This document shows, one piece after another, positions 10,648 to 19,235 of a stretch of 35,940 nucleotides of DNA. A program made the position numbers and the translations under genes. Position 1 is the first letter of the stretch. Every line of letters starts with the position of its first letter. The notes beneath the pieces were generated by a model. That model made no database searches. It was not told where the DNA came from and saw only the letters and a program-made list of their open reading frames with translations. The stretch is from Myxococcus vastator (GTDB lineage: Bacteria > Myxococcota > Myxococcia > Myxococcales > Myxococcaceae): the NCBI RefSeq assembly GCF_010894475.1, contig NZ_JAAIYB010000028.1, forward strand, positions 1-35,940, read 5' to 3'.

Positions 10648-11727
10648 GTGATTGACGGCAACTTCGTCATCGATGCGGTGACACACGCCTACAACCTCCA
10701 TCCCACGAACTACCGCGCCGGCAAGTATGCCGAGTCGCTCTCGGGGCTCATCTGGGGGCTGCACAGCGGGCTGTCCGGGGAGGCGTACCGCGTCCCCACG
10801 GCGGAGGGCTTCCTGAAGAACTGGTCCGTGCAGGAGCTGGCGCACCTGCTCTTCGTGGAGAGCGGCGTCGACCTGGCGGTGCACCACGTGCTGCCGCTCC
10901 AGACGCTGTACCACGACGGCCTGTGCTCCTATGAGAAGACGCTGGAGATTCACCGCAACTATCCCCACCGCTTCCTGGTGTACGCGGGCGTGGACCCGCT
11001 GCGCGGCACGGCGGCGCTGGACGACCTGGAGCAGCAGTGCGAGACGCTCAAGCCCAGCGGCCTGAAGCTCTACCCGGCGGCGTGGCTGGGGGAGAAGTTC
11101 CGCCACACGGGCTGGCGCATGGATGACCCGAGCATCGCCTTCCCGCTCTTCGAGCGGGCGCAGAAGCTGGGCATCAAGAACATCGCCGTGCACAAGGGCC
11201 TGCCCATGGGCGCGGTGCCGCTGGAGCCCTACAAGGTGGATGACATTGGCGGGGCGGCGGATGCCTTCCCTGACTTGAACTTCGAAATCGTCCACGGCGG
11301 CATGGCCTTCCTGGACGAGACGGGCATGCAGCTGTCGCTGTTCCCCAACGTGTACGTCAATCTGGAAGTCACGGGCGCGCTCATCGTGAAGCGCGAGCGC
11401 TGGTTCGCCGAGTCCCTGGCGGCGCTGCTGAAGTGGGCGGGCCCGGAGAAAATCATGTGGGGCTCCGGGACGGTGTTCAGCCACCCGCACCCGGCGCTGC
11501 ACAAGTTCTGGCATGACTTCCAGCTCCCGGACGAGCTGGTGCAGGTGGCGGGCATGCAGGTGACGCCGGACGTGAAGCGGATGATTCTGGGCGGCAACTA
11601 CGCGCGCTACGCGGGCGTGGACGTGGAGGCGGTGAAGAAGAACATCGCCAACGACGCGTTCGCGAAGCTGAAGGCGGCGCGCGGCGACCTCCCGCCGTAC
11701 AGCTACCAGGAGAGCCTGTATGAATGA
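10648..11727 (+). CDS. Amidohydrolase-2 (ACMSD-type) family protein
   Basis: A 359-residue TIM-barrel metal-dependent hydrolase or decarboxylase of the amidohydrolase-2 type. The N-terminal metal motif region is VIDAVTHAYNLHP, later strands give LKLYPAAW, IAVHKGLPMG and FEIVHGGMAFLDE (His ligands), and the C-terminal strand reads KIMWGSGT where many relatives have an Asp. That last change may mean altered chemistry or a non-enzymatic role. The start is GTG at 10648 behind AAGGAG. The stop overlaps the next gene by 8 bases, so this is a strict two-gene unit. From memory, the same amidohydrolase plus DUF59 pair sits in actinobacterial binuclear-iron (propane-type) monooxygenase clusters, which suggests a maturation role; no monooxygenase is seen here. 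Confidence 0.82.
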   Translation: MIDGNFVIDAVTHAYNLHPTNYRAGKYAESLSGLIWGLHSGLSGEAYRVPTAEGFLKNWSVQELAHLLFVESGVDLAVHHVLPLQTLYHDGLCSYEKTLEIHRNYPHRFLVYAGVDPLRGTAALDDLEQQCETLKPSGLKLYPAAWLGEKFRHTGWRMDDPSIAFPLFERAQKLGIKNIAVHKGLPMGAVPLEPYKVDDIGGAADAFPDLNFEIVHGGMAFLDETGMQLSLFPNVYVNLEVTGALIVKRERWFAESLAALLKWAGPEKIMWGSGTVFSHPHPALHKFWHDFQLPDELVQVAGMQVTPDVKRMILGGNYARYAGVDVEAVKKNIANDAFAKLKAARGDLPPYSYQESLYE

Positions 11728-12088
11728 GCAGGCCCTGCGCGAGCGCATCCAGGACATCCCGGACCCGTGCAGCTGCGCCACGGGCGTGCCGCTGGGCATC
11801 GGGGAGATGGGGCTGATTGAGTCGGTGAAGCGCACGGAGGGCCAGGTGACGGTGCGCCTGCACATCACCTCGCCCATGTGCATGATGGCCGCCTACTTCA
11901 TGCGGGAAATCGAGCAGCGGCTGCTGACGGTGGAGGGCGTCACCGCGGTGAACGTGGAGTTCGACCACGACCTGAAGTGGACGCCTCAGGACATCGCGCC
12001 GGAGGCCCGTGAGCGGCTCGCGGCCAAGCGCATCACCATGCTGGGTGGACGCCTGCTGCCGCGTGACGAGGCGCAACGCCGCTCCTGA
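11720..12088 (+). CDS. DUF59/MIP18-type metal-sulfur cluster assembly protein
   Basis: A 122-residue protein of the DUF59 family (PaaD, SufT and MIP18 relatives), which helps deliver Fe-S clusters or mature metalloenzymes in the cytoplasm. Visible marks are IQDIPDPCSCATGVPLGIG near the N-terminus (the family's DPE/DP-C region), HITSPMCMMAAYFMREIE with the conserved Cys, and VEGVTAVNVEFDHDLKWTP near the C-terminus. The start at 11720 lies inside the last codons of the amidohydrolase gene, showing translational coupling. Paralogue choice within DUF59 is not possible by eye, so no gene name is given. A strong hairpin follows the stop. Confidence 0.85.
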   Translation: MNEQALRERIQDIPDPCSCATGVPLGIGEMGLIESVKRTEGQVTVRLHITSPMCMMAAYFMREIEQRLLTVEGVTAVNVEFDHDLKWTPQDIAPEARERLAAKRITMLGGRLLPRDEAQRRS

Positions 12089-12099
12089 GCCGTACCGAG

Positions 12100-12127
12100 G
12101 CGCTGGCGGGTGCGTGCCCGCCAGCGC
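12100..12127. terminator. Bidirectional hairpin terminator between convergent genes
   Basis: Perfect 11-bp arms GCGCTGGCGGG (12100-12110) and CCCGCCAGCGC (12117-12127) with a 6-base loop. It fills the gap between the DUF59 stop and the stop of the leftward lipoprotein gene, touching the latter, so it can end transcription from both sides. No T-tract. Confidence 0.65.
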
Positions 12128-12547
12128 TCAACGTTGGACCGCGAGGATTCGCCCTCCGGGAACGTCCACTGCGTAGGTCGCGCCCATGTCGAGCACGATT
12201 TCTCGCTCATGTTCGGCGCAATTGCTGGGGCTGAAGGCGAAGCGAACAAAAACGATACCCTCGGGCCCCGGAGCGGTGGCGACGTTGAAGGCCTCGCGCC
12301 GGTAGAGGCACTGCTCCAGCGGCGTAGCGCCTCGGTGCGGTTTCGTCCCCAAGGGTCGAAAATCCTCCATGGCCAGCGCGATGGCCGCGGCCGTGGGACC
12401 CGACAATTCAAGAAGCCCCTCTGTTGGCAAGTCGCGAGGAAACGTCACGCGTGCCGCTTCCTCCGGTGACGCATGAACAGGACGCGCCGCCGGGCGAAAG
12501 AGGGCACATCCAGGCAGCAGCACCCAGAGCAGGAACGTGCGCTTCAT
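12128..12547 (-). CDS. Hypothetical lipoprotein
   Basis: A 139-residue predicted lipoprotein of unknown function. The N-terminus MKRTFLLWVLLPGCALF is a short type II signal peptide with lipobox LLPGC (Cys14). The mature protein has a single further pair of cysteines (LEQCLYRRE and SPSNCAEHE) that could form a disulfide, and ends in a beta-rich stretch (GATYAVDVPGGRILAVQR). I recognise no domain. The start is supported by GAGGTGG upstream. It lies 18 bases downstream of the JAMM-motif lipoprotein gene on the same strand, so both are probably one transcript and may act together at the envelope. Confidence 0.7.
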   Translation of the reverse strand: MKRTFLLWVLLPGCALFRPAARPVHASPEEAARVTFPRDLPTEGLLELSGPTAAAIALAMEDFRPLGTKPHRGATPLEQCLYRREAFNVATAPGPEGIVFVRFAFSPSNCAEHEREIVLDMGATYAVDVPGGRILAVQR

Positions 12548-12565
12548 GCGGCCACCTCGCCAACG

Positions 12566-13198
12566 TCAATCGCTGCCGACGTCCGTGATACGCCCATACC
12601 GCTTGTCCTCGTTCTTGATGACGCCAATCAACACCCACTGCTTCCCCCGCCTCACGTACGCCTCTCCGGGACGAGACTCGTTGACGTAGGGAACCAGCTT
12701 CATGACGGTGCAGTCCGTATCGAACTGGATACGAATCATGAAGCGCTGGAGGTCCGCCTGCCTGTCCTCGGGTGACATCTCCGAGGGTGCCCATGGATGG
12801 CTGTGGTAGTCCGCGATGGGCGCCGTTCGCCCGCGCCCGTCCACCACATAGCGAGGTGGAATGCACCGCTTGCGATTGCTGGGCCCGACCATGACGGTCG
12901 TCCCCAAAGGGGAGCCGTAGGTCGCGTAATAGGTTCCGTCTCCCAGGGAATAGAGCGCCCCGCAGTACTCCTGGCCGTACTCACCATCGCGAGCCCGTGG
13001 CAGCTGCATGATGGCGGGGCACAGTTGGTCGATGACTTCGTCCAGGTCCCTGGATGGCTGGATTTCGGGCCAAGGCCCGCGAGCCCATACCGAATTGCCG
13101 CGGAACCCGAACCACACGTCGTGCCCTGTCCGGGTGTACCAGTCGCCACTGCTGCAGGCAGCCACCACCACCAGCAACATTCCAAGTCGGTGAATCAT
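12566..13198 (-). CDS. Lipoprotein with JAMM-type metalloprotease motif
   Basis: A 210-residue predicted lipoprotein. I chose the ATG at 13198 because MIHRLGMLLVVVAACSS is a good signal with lipobox VAAC; the open frame runs upstream to 13246 without signal character. The core reads ADYHSHPWAPSEMSPEDRQA: His132-x-His134, seven residues, Ser142, two residues, Asp145, an exact HxHx7SxxD motif of JAMM/MPN+ zinc proteases. A Glu77 in GQEYCGALY lies about 55 residues before it, the position of the catalytic Glu in that fold. Bacterial relatives include isopeptidase-like JAB and DUF4329-type domains. Envelope location with this motif is unusual; hydrolysis of a cell-wall or protein amide is inferred, not shown. 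Confidence 0.72.
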   Translation of the reverse strand: MIHRLGMLLVVVAACSSGDWYTRTGHDVWFGFRGNSVWARGPWPEIQPSRDLDEVIDQLCPAIMQLPRARDGEYGQEYCGALYSLGDGTYYATYGSPLGTTVMVGPSNRKRCIPPRYVVDGRGRTAPIADYHSHPWAPSEMSPEDRQADLQRFMIRIQFDTDCTVMKLVPYVNESRPGEAYVRRGKQWVLIGVIKNEDKRYGRITDVGSD

Positions 13199-13251
13199 CC
13201 GTTCCACCTGACGTACCGGACGCCAATCAGGCTGAAATGTGGCCACGTGCG

Positions 13252-13292
13252 CACGGCGCTGGATAGCGACGATACCCTATCCAGGCGCCGTG
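13252..13292 (-). terminator. Long hairpin after the glutathione transferase gene
   Basis: Arms 13252-13266 (CACGGCGCTGGATAG) and 13277-13292 pair over 15 bp with one bulged C, around a 10-base loop. It begins 8 bases beyond the transferase stop on the minus strand and precedes the JAMM lipoprotein gene, so it probably separates the two transcripts. Confidence 0.6.
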
Positions 13293-13300
13293 TCAGGCAC

Positions 13301-13945
13301 TCAAGCGCGGGGCTGCTGGAACGGCGCCATCTGGGCCGCCAGGGCGCGCTGGAACGCAGGGCGGGCCTCACAGCGTTCCTTGTACGCCTTCAGCGTGGGA
13401 AAGCCGTCGAGCACGTCCGTGTGCCGAAGGATGCGGAGCACCGTCACCATCATCAGGTCCCCCGCGGTGAAACGGTCCTCCAGGTACTCGCGCTCGCCCA
13501 GCTGCGCCGCGAGCTCGCCCAGGCGCTCCTTCAGCGCTTCCACGACGCCCGGCCTGCGCAGCTTCGCCCACTCCTCCTGGGCGAAGAACAGGTCCACCTC
13601 CGCCAGCGGCTGAATCATGATTTCAATGGAGTTGAGCGCCGCGAAGAGCCACGTCACCGCGCGAGCCCTGCCCGCCGCGTCCGCCGGCAGCAGCGCCTCG
13701 CTCTTCTGGGCGATGTGGAGCACGATGGCGCCCGACTCGAAGAGGACCAGGCCTTCCTCCTCCAGCACCGGCACCTGGCCGAAGGGCTGGAGCTTGCGGT
13801 AGTCGGGCGAGGCCTGGACCTTGTTGTCGATGAGCCGCACCTGGTACGGCAGCCCCGCCTCTTCGAGCGCCCACCGCACCCGGAGGTCCCGCACCAGGCC
13901 CTGTGCGAACGGCGGAACCCACTTGAACGCGCTGACGGTCATCAT
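13301..13945 (-). CDS. Glutathione S-transferase family protein
   Basis: A 214-residue cytoplasmic GST-fold protein. The thioredoxin-like N-domain has FKWVPPFAQGLVRDLRVRWA, VRLIDNKVQASPDYRKLQPF, the cis-proline GQVPVLEEEG, and LFESGAIVLHIA with the Glu-Ser pair that binds the glutathione gamma-glutamyl group. The C-terminal helical domain includes YLEDRFTAGDLMMVTVLRIL, matching the N-capping-box motif (FTAGD). The start is the ATG at 13945 (a second ATG follows directly), preceded by AGGAG; the frame is open to 14017 without a good start. It probably conjugates or isomerises electrophiles; substrate unknown. It lies downstream of the oxygenase gene across 87 bases, possibly co-transcribed. 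Confidence 0.88.
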   Translation of the reverse strand: MMTVSAFKWVPPFAQGLVRDLRVRWALEEAGLPYQVRLIDNKVQASPDYRKLQPFGQVPVLEEEGLVLFESGAIVLHIAQKSEALLPADAAGRARAVTWLFAALNSIEIMIQPLAEVDLFFAQEEWAKLRRPGVVEALKERLGELAAQLGEREYLEDRFTAGDLMMVTVLRILRHTDVLDGFPTLKAYKERCEARPAFQRALAAQMAPFQQPRA

Positions 13946-14032
13946 CGTGATGTCTCCTGGTCGGTGAGCGGCATGGACGCGCCGAAGCGCGTCCTCTGGC
14001 GCGGCGTTCTCAAGCACGCGACCTGGGCGCCG

Positions 14033-15067
<1,035 letters not shown>

Positions 15068-15129
15068 TCCTGGAAGCCTACACAGGTCTGGACCCTGGGA
15101 GGGTGCGGCGCCAGAGTCCGCGTGCCTCC

Positions 15130-16341
15130 ATGACGACGCATTCCCCTCCGGCAGCGCCCCGCACCGTCCTGACCAGCGGGCTCGTGTGGCTCATGGCCGC
15201 CGCCGCGGGCGCGACCGTCGCGAACCTCTATTACAACCAGCCGCTGCTGGGAGACATCGGCGCGGACCTGGGGGTCTCGGGGAGCGCGCTGGGGCTGGTG
15301 CCCATGCTGACGCAGGTGGGCTACGCGGTGGGCATGTTCTTCATCGTCCCGCTGGGCGACAGCCTGGAGCGGCGGCGGGTCATCGTCACCATGAACCTGC
15401 TGGTGGCGCTGGCGCTCGTGGGCGTGGCGCTCGCGCCGACCTTGCGCTGGCTGGTGGCCACGAGCTTCCTCGTGGGCGTCACCACCATCACTCCCCAGCT
15501 CCTCGCCCCCTTCGCGGCGCACCTCGCCCCCGCGGCGCAGCGAGGCCGGGTGGTGGGCACCGTCATGAGCGGCGTGCTCATGGGCATCCTCCTGTCCCGG
15601 ACGGCGGCGGGCTTCGTCGGGACACACCTGGGCTGGCGCGCCATGTTCTGGATTGCGGCGGGGCTGATGCTCATGCTGGCCGGCGTGCTGCGCTTCACCC
15701 TGCCGTCGCAGCCGCCCATGGCCGCCATGCCGTACCCGCGGCTCTTGCGCTCGCTCATCCACCTGGCGCGCACCGAGCCCGTGCTGCGGCTGCATGCGGT
15801 GCTGGGCGCGCTCAGCTTCGGCGCGTTCAGCGTCTTCTGGTCCACGCTGGCGCTGTACCTCCAGAGCCTGCCGCAACAATACGACGCGCGGGTGGCGGGG
15901 CTCTTCGGCGTGGTGGGCGTGGTGGGCGCCGCCGTGGCACCGCTGGTGGGCCGCTACGCCGACAAGCGCGGGGACCGGCGCATCAACGCCGGCGCCATCG
16001 TCGTGCTGCTGCTGTCGTTCGTCGTGATGTGGCCCCTGGGACGCTGGCTGTGGGGCATGGCGCTGGGCGTGGTGCTGCTCGATTTGGGTGTCCAGGCGAA
16101 CCAGATTTCCAACCAGACGCGGGTGTACTCGCTGCGTCCGGAGGCCCGCAGCCGGCTGAACACGCTCTACATGGTGACGTACTTCGCGGGCGGCGCCGCG
16201 GGCTCGTGGCTGGGGACCTTCGCGTGGACGCACTGGGGATGGACGGGCGTCTGTGCTTCGGGCGTGGCGCTGTGTGTCGTGGCCCTGCTGGCGCTCAAGC
16301 GGGGACCGAGGGGCGGCGTGCCCGAGACGGGGGCGGCCTGA
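15130..16341 (+). CDS. MFS transporter, 12-TM (DHA1-like)
   Basis: A 403-residue inner-membrane transporter. I chose the ATG at 15130 because [20 protein letters not shown] leads straight into TM1; the frame is open back to 15046, which would overlap the divergent oxygenase gene. The early motif [17 protein letters not shown] is typical of a widespread family of predicted sugar-, arabinose- or drug-efflux MFS proteins, and the TM2-TM3 loop reads [14 protein letters not shown] second-half loop [13 protein letters not shown] repeats the motif. Twelve hydrophobic segments can be counted. Substrate unknown. The gene faces the leftward Imm49 gene with only 15 bases between the stops, so it marks the edge of the toxin-immunity locus. 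Confidence 0.88.
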   Translation: MTTHSPPAAPRTVLTSGLVWLMAAAAGATVANLYYNQPLLGDIGADLGVSGSALGLVPMLTQVGYAVGMFFIVPLGDSLERRRVIVTMNLLVALALVGVALAPTLRWLVATSFLVGVTTITPQLLAPFAAHLAPAAQRGRVVGTVMSGVLMGILLSRTAAGFVGTHLGWRAMFWIAAGLMLMLAGVLRFTLPSQPPMAAMPYPRLLRSLIHLARTEPVLRLHAVLGALSFGAFSVFWSTLALYLQSLPQQYDARVAGLFGVVGVVGAAVAPLVGRYADKRGDRRINAGAIVVLLLSFVVMWPLGRWLWGMALGVVLLDLGVQANQISNQTRVYSLRPEARSRLNTLYMVTYFAGGAAGSWLGTFAWTHWGWTGVCASGVALCVVALLALKRGPRGGVPETGAA

Positions 16342-16356
16342 CGGTGGTGAGGCGTG

Positions 16357-17094
16357 TCAGGTCCGGGCCTGGGCTTCCAGGGCCGCGGCGGGGATGAGGC
16401 GATAGCGCTCCTGGGTTGGCACACCCAGGCGGCGGGCCAGTTGGACCAGCGCCACGCCTTCGATGAAGACGAAGGCCTCCGTCTTGTGGCGGTAGGGGTC
16501 GAACAGGCCGGAGCGCTGTTGGCGCTCGACCCAGGCGGCCTGCTCCTCAATCATGCCGTGGAGGCCCGCGTCGAAGGCGTCGGCATCCGCCGAGGACAGG
16601 GCCTTCACCACGTCGAAGCGGTGGGAGCTTCCGCCCTGGAGGGTCCGCTCGAACGCGGTGAGCTCCGCGTCTACGTGAGGCTGCGCCAGCACCAGGGCGA
16701 TGAGGGTGCCGAAGTAGTGGAAGTCCTCCTCGGACTCCATCCGCTGCATCCAGGTCGGCGTCATCACCGTGGCGATGGACCGGGCCAGGTCCCAGTTGCC
16801 CGCGGCCAGGGCGTCGAAGAGCGGGTCGCCCTTGCTGCGGGCCAGGTAGTACTGGTCGAACTCGGAGCACGCGCTCCGGCGGCTGAGCAGGTTCAGGTAG
16901 AGCGTCGCCGCCTGCTCCAAGCCGTCTCGGAAGCCTGCTTCATCCAATTCGGAGAGCAGGAGGCCGCAGCCATACTGCCGCCAGAGCGCGGCGGTCTCCA
17001 ACGTCAGCTTCGCGTCCGGCTTCGCCGACGACGACTGGAGCCGGGGCATCCGCTGGCCCACCAGGAAGAGGATGTTGTCGAGGACCGAGTCCAT
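16357..17094 (-). CDS. Imm49-family immunity protein
   Basis: A 245-residue predicted cytoplasmic, all-helical protein. The C-terminal stretch EAFVFIEGVALVQLARRLGV followed by ERYRLIPAAAL matches the end of Imm49 immunity proteins of polymorphic toxin systems, as does the run of helices with Tyr/Trp-rich turns (ALWRQYGCGL, FHYFGTLIALVLAQ). It is the last gene of a five-gene leftward operon that also holds an AHH nuclease and two Imm11 proteins, 14 bases after the second Imm11 gene. Its own toxin is not in the window, so it may protect against a rival strain's effector (an orphan immunity gene). The family call is by eye; I am fairly sure of it. Confidence 0.75.
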   Translation of the reverse strand: MDSVLDNILFLVGQRMPRLQSSSAKPDAKLTLETAALWRQYGCGLLLSELDEAGFRDGLEQAATLYLNLLSRRSACSEFDQYYLARSKGDPLFDALAAGNWDLARSIATVMTPTWMQRMESEEDFHYFGTLIALVLAQPHVDAELTAFERTLQGGSSHRFDVVKALSSADADAFDAGLHGMIEEQAAWVERQQRSGLFDPYRHKTEAFVFIEGVALVQLARRLGVPTQERYRLIPAAALEAQART

Positions 17095-17108
17095 GGGGCG
17101 CCCGGGGT

Positions 17109-17696
17109 TCAGCCCGGAATCTCCGTGCCTGTGGGGTGTACCGCGAGCCCGGTGAGCCCGGCCTGCTGGAAGGCCTCCAGCAGGTCGGAGCGCAGGACCA
17201 TCATCTTTGGCAGTTCCTCCAACCGGAAGACCTGCGCGTCCTTGGGAATCGCCTCATCGCGAAGGTGCAGCGACTTGATCTCGACAATCTGTCCTGATTG
17301 ACCGGCTCGGCGCCGACACTTGGACCTCTCCATATCCAGGCACTGCACACGCATCAATGGATTGGCAATGGCGTATGCATCCTGGACTCTGCGGCCACAT
17401 TTATTCAGGAGAATAAATGGCAACAACTCCACCACATCTCCAACCAACGCGCGGCTCACGAGAACATCCTGGACACGTTGAGACACGTAGAGCACGCGAT
17501 CTGGATTGGCGATAAAGTCTGTAAGCAAATCACCAGCCTGCTGGCTCAAGGTAAGTTCAGTCGTAGGCGGAACGTAGGACGCCGACGGCACCCCGTCCCG
17601 GAGGTAAAAGTAGCGCTCCACCTTGTCTGGTAGATCGACGATTTCCACCGCCCGCGCGTCGTGGGGGCTTTTAAATGTGTAGTAACAAAGGGCCAT
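17109..17696 (-). CDS. Imm11-family (MXAN_0049-type) immunity protein, copy 2
   Basis: A 195-residue predicted cytoplasmic immunity protein, close paralogue of the gene just upstream (about two thirds identical by eye over the full length). Shared blocks are RAVEIVDLPDKVERYFYLRD, PPTTELTLSQQAGDLLTDFI, VVELLPFILLNKCGRRV, YAIANPLMRVQCLDMERSK and VLRSDLLEAFQQAGLTGLAV. This layout is that of the Imm11 family, whose Pfam name cites M. xanthus MXAN_0049. Imm11 proteins neutralise nuclease toxins encoded next door. Base composition is visibly lower in GC than in flanking genes (for example 17330-17560), a sign of transfer or recent divergence. Copy 2 probably arose by tandem duplication and may recognise a variant toxin. 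Confidence 0.82.
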   Translation of the reverse strand: MALCYYTFKSPHDARAVEIVDLPDKVERYFYLRDGVPSASYVPPTTELTLSQQAGDLLTDFIANPDRVLYVSQRVQDVLVSRALVGDVVELLPFILLNKCGRRVQDAYAIANPLMRVQCLDMERSKCRRRAGQSGQIVEIKSLHLRDEAIPKDAQVFRLEELPKMMVLRSDLLEAFQQAGLTGLAVHPTGTEIPG

Positions 17697-17709
17697 GGTC
17701 GCCTAGGTA

Positions 17710-18300
17710 TCAACCTGGAGTTTTCTGCCCCGTGCGATTCACGGCAATCCCGGTGAGCCCTTCCTGCTGAAAAGCCTCTAGCAAATCGGAGCGCAGCACG
17801 ACCATTTCAGGGAGTTCCGCCAGCCTGAAGAGCTGTGCATCAGAGGGGATGGCCTCCTCGCGAATGTAGAGTACCTTGATCTCCGCGATCTCATTCGGGT
17901 CGCTCGCCGTCCGTCGATACTTTGAACGCTCGAAGTCCAAGCATGGCACCTTCAGCAGCGGGTTCGCAATCGCGTACTGTTCCCGGACCCGACGACCACG
18001 CTTGTCCAGTAAAACGAAAGGCAACAACTCGACGACTGAGTCCGTCAATCCGCGGTCTGCCAGCACCTTCTGAACAGACTGGGAGACGTAGAGCGCAGTG
18101 TCTGGGTTCGCGATAAAGTCCGTGAGCATGTCTCCGGCACGTTCGTACAGAGCAAGCTCCGTCGTCGGCGGAAGGTAGCCTGCCATCGGGACGCCATCCC
18201 GCAGATAGAAGTAGTCGTCAACCTTGTCGGGAAGGTCGACAATCTCGACCGCGCGAGGATCCAAGGCATGAACAAACGTGTAATAACTATAAGACATCAT
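17710..18300 (-). CDS. Imm11-family (MXAN_0049-type) immunity protein, copy 1
   Basis: A 196-residue protein starting 5 bases after the AHH nuclease stop, the normal place for a cognate immunity gene. It reads MMSYSYYTFVHALDPRAVEI, PPTTELALYERAGDMLTDFI, YAIANPLLKVPCLDFERSKY, then EEAIPSDAQLFRLAELPEMV and SDLLEAFQQEGLTGIAV, the Imm11 pattern. Two ATGs abut (18300 and 18297); GAGGGA sits directly against the first, so the second is equally possible. In M. xanthus the MXAN_0049/MXAN_0050 pair has been described as an immunity/AHH-nuclease kin-discrimination system (recalled, not checked); this gene pair looks like its relative. The protein is expected to bind the nuclease in the cytoplasm of the producing cell. 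Confidence 0.85.
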   Translation of the reverse strand: MMSYSYYTFVHALDPRAVEIVDLPDKVDDYFYLRDGVPMAGYLPPTTELALYERAGDMLTDFIANPDTALYVSQSVQKVLADRGLTDSVVELLPFVLLDKRGRRVREQYAIANPLLKVPCLDFERSKYRRTASDPNEIAEIKVLYIREEAIPSDAQLFRLAELPEMVVLRSDLLEAFQQEGLTGIAVNRTGQKTPG

Positions 18301-18305
18301 TCCCT

Positions 18306-19223
18306 CTAGACATTCACGGGCCCAAGCTGGACACCCGCCATCATGCTCTTGACCTGAACCAGCAAATCATTCGACAGCGAATTCAGTTCATCAAGGATTT
18401 CAGCCTTGAGGTCCTTTGGGTGCTTCTTCTGCCGGATTGCGCGATCGATCTTGCTCCGCAGCGCACGCAGTCGCGCCTGAAGCGACGCCTGATACGCCGC
18501 ATGCGCGGGCACGCCCCACGGGCAGTGGGCCGGCAGGCCCACGATGAGCGCCTCGAACTCCTGCTGCGGCAGCAGGACCATGTTCTTCTCGTTGTGGATG
18601 TTCCAGCGCGAGATGAGGATGAGCTTCACCACCAGGTCGGAGCGCGACGGACTGCCCGATTCCCCCTTGCCGATAACCCACTCCTCCACGGCGCCCACCG
18701 GGATGAGGTGGTGGTAGTTGTGCTCGTAGGGATAGAAGGCCCCATATCCACCCTGGGTCTGATTCTGACGCGGCTGGAACTGAGGCCGGTTCCCCTTCTT
18801 CAGCGTCTGATTGGGCACGGGGTCCAGATGCTTCACCCCGATATGCCATCCCTCCGGCCCACGGCGCAGCCAGTAGAGCGACTGCCGCGCCCTGTCGAAG
18901 AAGTCCGACAGGGTCAGCTTCCGCTTCGAGTTGTCACTGACGGAGAAGCGCTTCCAGATGCGCTTCTTCGCCTTGCCGCTCAGGCCGAAGTCCTCCTGGA
19001 CGAGCTTCATCCGCCGGGCAATCGCCTGATGGTCCTTGTTGTAGAGCGCGCCGCGCTCGTTCACGGACACCTTGTAGCAGTTGGACATGTGGTTGCACGG
19101 ATGGGAGCTCCACCCGCCGTTGTCCGTTATCGTGTGCCGCCAGAGACACCCGAAGCCAGCGGGCTTGTCCGTGTGGTTGAGCGTCTTCGGGTCCCACGCC
19201 AGATGCGTGTCGCTGGATGCCAT
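18306..19223 (-). CDS. AHH/HNH-superfamily nuclease toxin
   Basis: A 305-residue predicted toxic DNase. The C-terminal nuclease domain (about 165-260) has YEHNYHHLIPVGAVEEW (His171-His172), ISRWNIHNEKNMVLLPQQ with the conserved Asn and LLP, and WGVPAHAAYQASLQARL with the third His at 241. This is the order of the AHH branch of the HNH/Endo VII fold, with HH replacing AHH; all presumed catalytic residues are present. The N-terminal 110 residues carry His and Cys (LWRHTITDNGGWSSHPCNH, MSNCYKV) and may be a delivery or cargo domain. There is no signal peptide, so export would need a type VI-like or similar machine. Two Imm11 genes follow at once, supporting the toxin call. Confidence 0.82.
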   Translation of the reverse strand: MASSDTHLAWDPKTLNHTDKPAGFGCLWRHTITDNGGWSSHPCNHMSNCYKVSVNERGALYNKDHQAIARRMKLVQEDFGLSGKAKKRIWKRFSVSDNSKRKLTLSDFFDRARQSLYWLRRGPEGWHIGVKHLDPVPNQTLKKGNRPQFQPRQNQTQGGYGAFYPYEHNYHHLIPVGAVEEWVIGKGESGSPSRSDLVVKLILISRWNIHNEKNMVLLPQQEFEALIVGLPAHCPWGVPAHAAYQASLQARLRALRSKIDRAIRQKKHPKDLKAEILDELNSLSNDLLVQVKSMMAGVQLGPVNV

Positions 19224-19235
19224 GCGTGCTCGCTC

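Noticed and set aside
16337..16361. CCTGAC/GTCAGG inverted repeat between the MFS and Imm49 stops
   Set aside because: Only 6 bp with a 13-base loop, overlapping the stop codons; too weak to call a terminator.
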